Shown here piece after piece: positions 51,176-51,567 of a stretch of 51,567 nt of DNA. The position numbers and the translations under genes are program-made. A model generated the notes under the pieces. It searched no databases, was not told where the DNA came from, and saw nothing but the letters and a program-made list of their open reading frames with translations. The stretch comes from Leisingera sp. ANG59 (GTDB taxonomy: Bacteria; Pseudomonadota; Alphaproteobacteria; Rhodobacterales; Rhodobacteraceae): positions 3,219 to 54,785 of the forward strand of contig NZ_WLCM01000028.1 in assembly GCF_013317235.1 (NCBI RefSeq). The letters run 5' to 3'. The stretch's first letter is position 1; each line of letters opens with the position of its first letter.

Positions 51176-51325
51176 CTGCACCCGAGCCTGTCGGCGCGGT
51201 ACCGGGAGCTGATCGAAGATCTTGCTGGCGCCCTGAATGCACCAGAGGTGCGGCGGGAGGCGGCGGCGTCGCTGGTGGTATTGATTTCGGAGGTGCAGAT
51301 GGTTCCGGATGCTGATGCGCCGTAA
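51176..51325 (+). pseudogene. Large serine recombinase C-terminal fragment, cut by IS66
   Basis: The frame reads LHPSLSARYRELIEDLAGAL followed by REAAASLVVLISEVQMVPDADAP, the C-terminal segment found just before the end of large serine recombinases. It aligns with the end of the remnant at 1951-2464 (HPSMAGAYRERVSRLIRTL). It ends with TAA at 51323-51325, which is already inside the IS66 end. The catalytic domain and the zinc ribbon are missing upstream. Confidence 0.75.
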
Positions 51326-51567
51326 GGCTCCGGCGGCGGCCGCCTGATCCCGGGATCGATCCGATGGTAAGTCCGGCCTTATGTCCGACTTCAATAACCG
51401 CCCTCAAATCGAAGTTCTTTCCGCTGCCGATGGTGATCGCCGCCGGTATTGGTCAGATGATGATAAACTGCGCATCGTGGAGGAGAGCTTTATCGGCCAC
51501 CGACAAGCGGCTGCCACAGCGCGGCGGCATGGCATTTGCCGGTCGCTGCTGACCACCTGGCGGCGGC
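51322..51567 (+). mobile_element. IS66-family insertion sequence, left end (runs off window)
   Basis: GTAAGGCTC at 51322 fits the GTAAG start of IS66-family terminal repeats. It is followed 59 nt on by an IS66 accessory tnpA reading frame. The insertion lies in the serine-recombinase fragment. The other end and any target duplication are outside the window. Confidence 0.75.
51381..51567 (+). CDS. tnpA: IS66-family accessory protein TnpA, partial
   Basis: The ATG at 51381 opens MSDFNNRPQIEVLSAADGDR followed by RYWSDDDKLRIVEES and TARRHGICRSLLTTWRR. This is the small helix-turn-helix protein encoded before TnpB and TnpC in IS66 elements. It runs off the window after 62 codons. It probably binds IS ends in transposition. 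Confidence 0.85.
   Translation, partial: MSDFNNRPQIEVLSAADGDRRRYWSDDDKLRIVEESFIGHRQAAATARRHGICRSLLTTWRR

Noticed and set aside
1-51567. CRISPR arrays, tRNA or rRNA genes
   Set aside because: No repeat-spacer pattern, cloverleaf or rRNA-like segment was seen in reading the intergenic stretches.

Overview
The window is high-GC alphaproteobacterial DNA, most likely from a marine roseobacter-type Rhodobacteraceae (Leisingera/Phaeobacter/Ruegeria-like). The case rests on gene families, the dense ATGA/TGATG-coupled operons, many ABC uptake systems, and IS66 and IS91-type transposon pieces. Species identity is inference. About 45 apparently intact genes lie between two borders of broken mobile DNA. 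No rRNA, tRNA or CRISPR array was seen.

Left border (1-2900): the start of a tyrosine recombinase running off the window, an IS91-type transposase cut after its zinc-finger start, an intact Xer-like tyrosine recombinase, and a large serine recombinase reduced to its two ends. Right border (50900-51567): another serine-recombinase C-terminal fragment, ending where an IS66 element begins. The accessory genes between look like a mosaic catabolic island.

Region A (2904-10770): a DUF2165 membrane protein, then a minus-strand operon (class I glutamine amidotransferase, creatininase family, CodA-type deaminase, FAD oxidase, TauD-like dioxygenase, orphan oligopeptide-type binding protein), with a divergent RidA-family gene. 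Region B (10848-20122): an NtrC-like regulator lacking the sigma-54 contact motif, divergent from a fumarate-reductase-like flavoprotein, a complete LivKHMGF-type transporter and a 3-hydroxyisobutyryl-CoA hydrolase-like enzyme.

Region C (20310-23554): an isoquinoline 1-oxidoreductase-type molybdenum hydroxylase (2Fe-2S subunit, Mo subunit, di-heme cytochrome). Region D (23645-34956): metallo-hydrolase, GlxA-type regulator, HAD dehalogenase-like protein, DsbA-like protein, two sister glutathione transferases flanking a Kef-type antiporter with its flavoprotein partner, SDR, cupin, NAD(P)H:quinone-reductase-like protein, HxlR regulator and DehI-family dehalogenase. The theme looks like electrophile/quinone detoxification. 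One 26-bp element (23 of 26 identical) precedes both the quinone-reductase gene beside HxlR and the distant region C operon, tying C to D.

Region E (34477-50887) is the strongest candidate for an undescribed pathway. Two divergent units share a pair of LacI-type operators. The minus unit encodes a two-domain SnoaL/NTF2-like protein, an amidohydrolase and a thioesterase. The plus unit encodes a carbohydrate-type ABC importer, three more SnoaL-like proteins, a histidinol-dehydrogenase-family oxidoreductase, an SDR, a LacI regulator, a cupin, an epoxyalkane:CoM-transferase/MetE-fold protein, an alpha/beta hydrolase and an RraA-family aldolase-like protein. The substrate is unknown; a glycoside or other polyhydroxylated compound is the inference.
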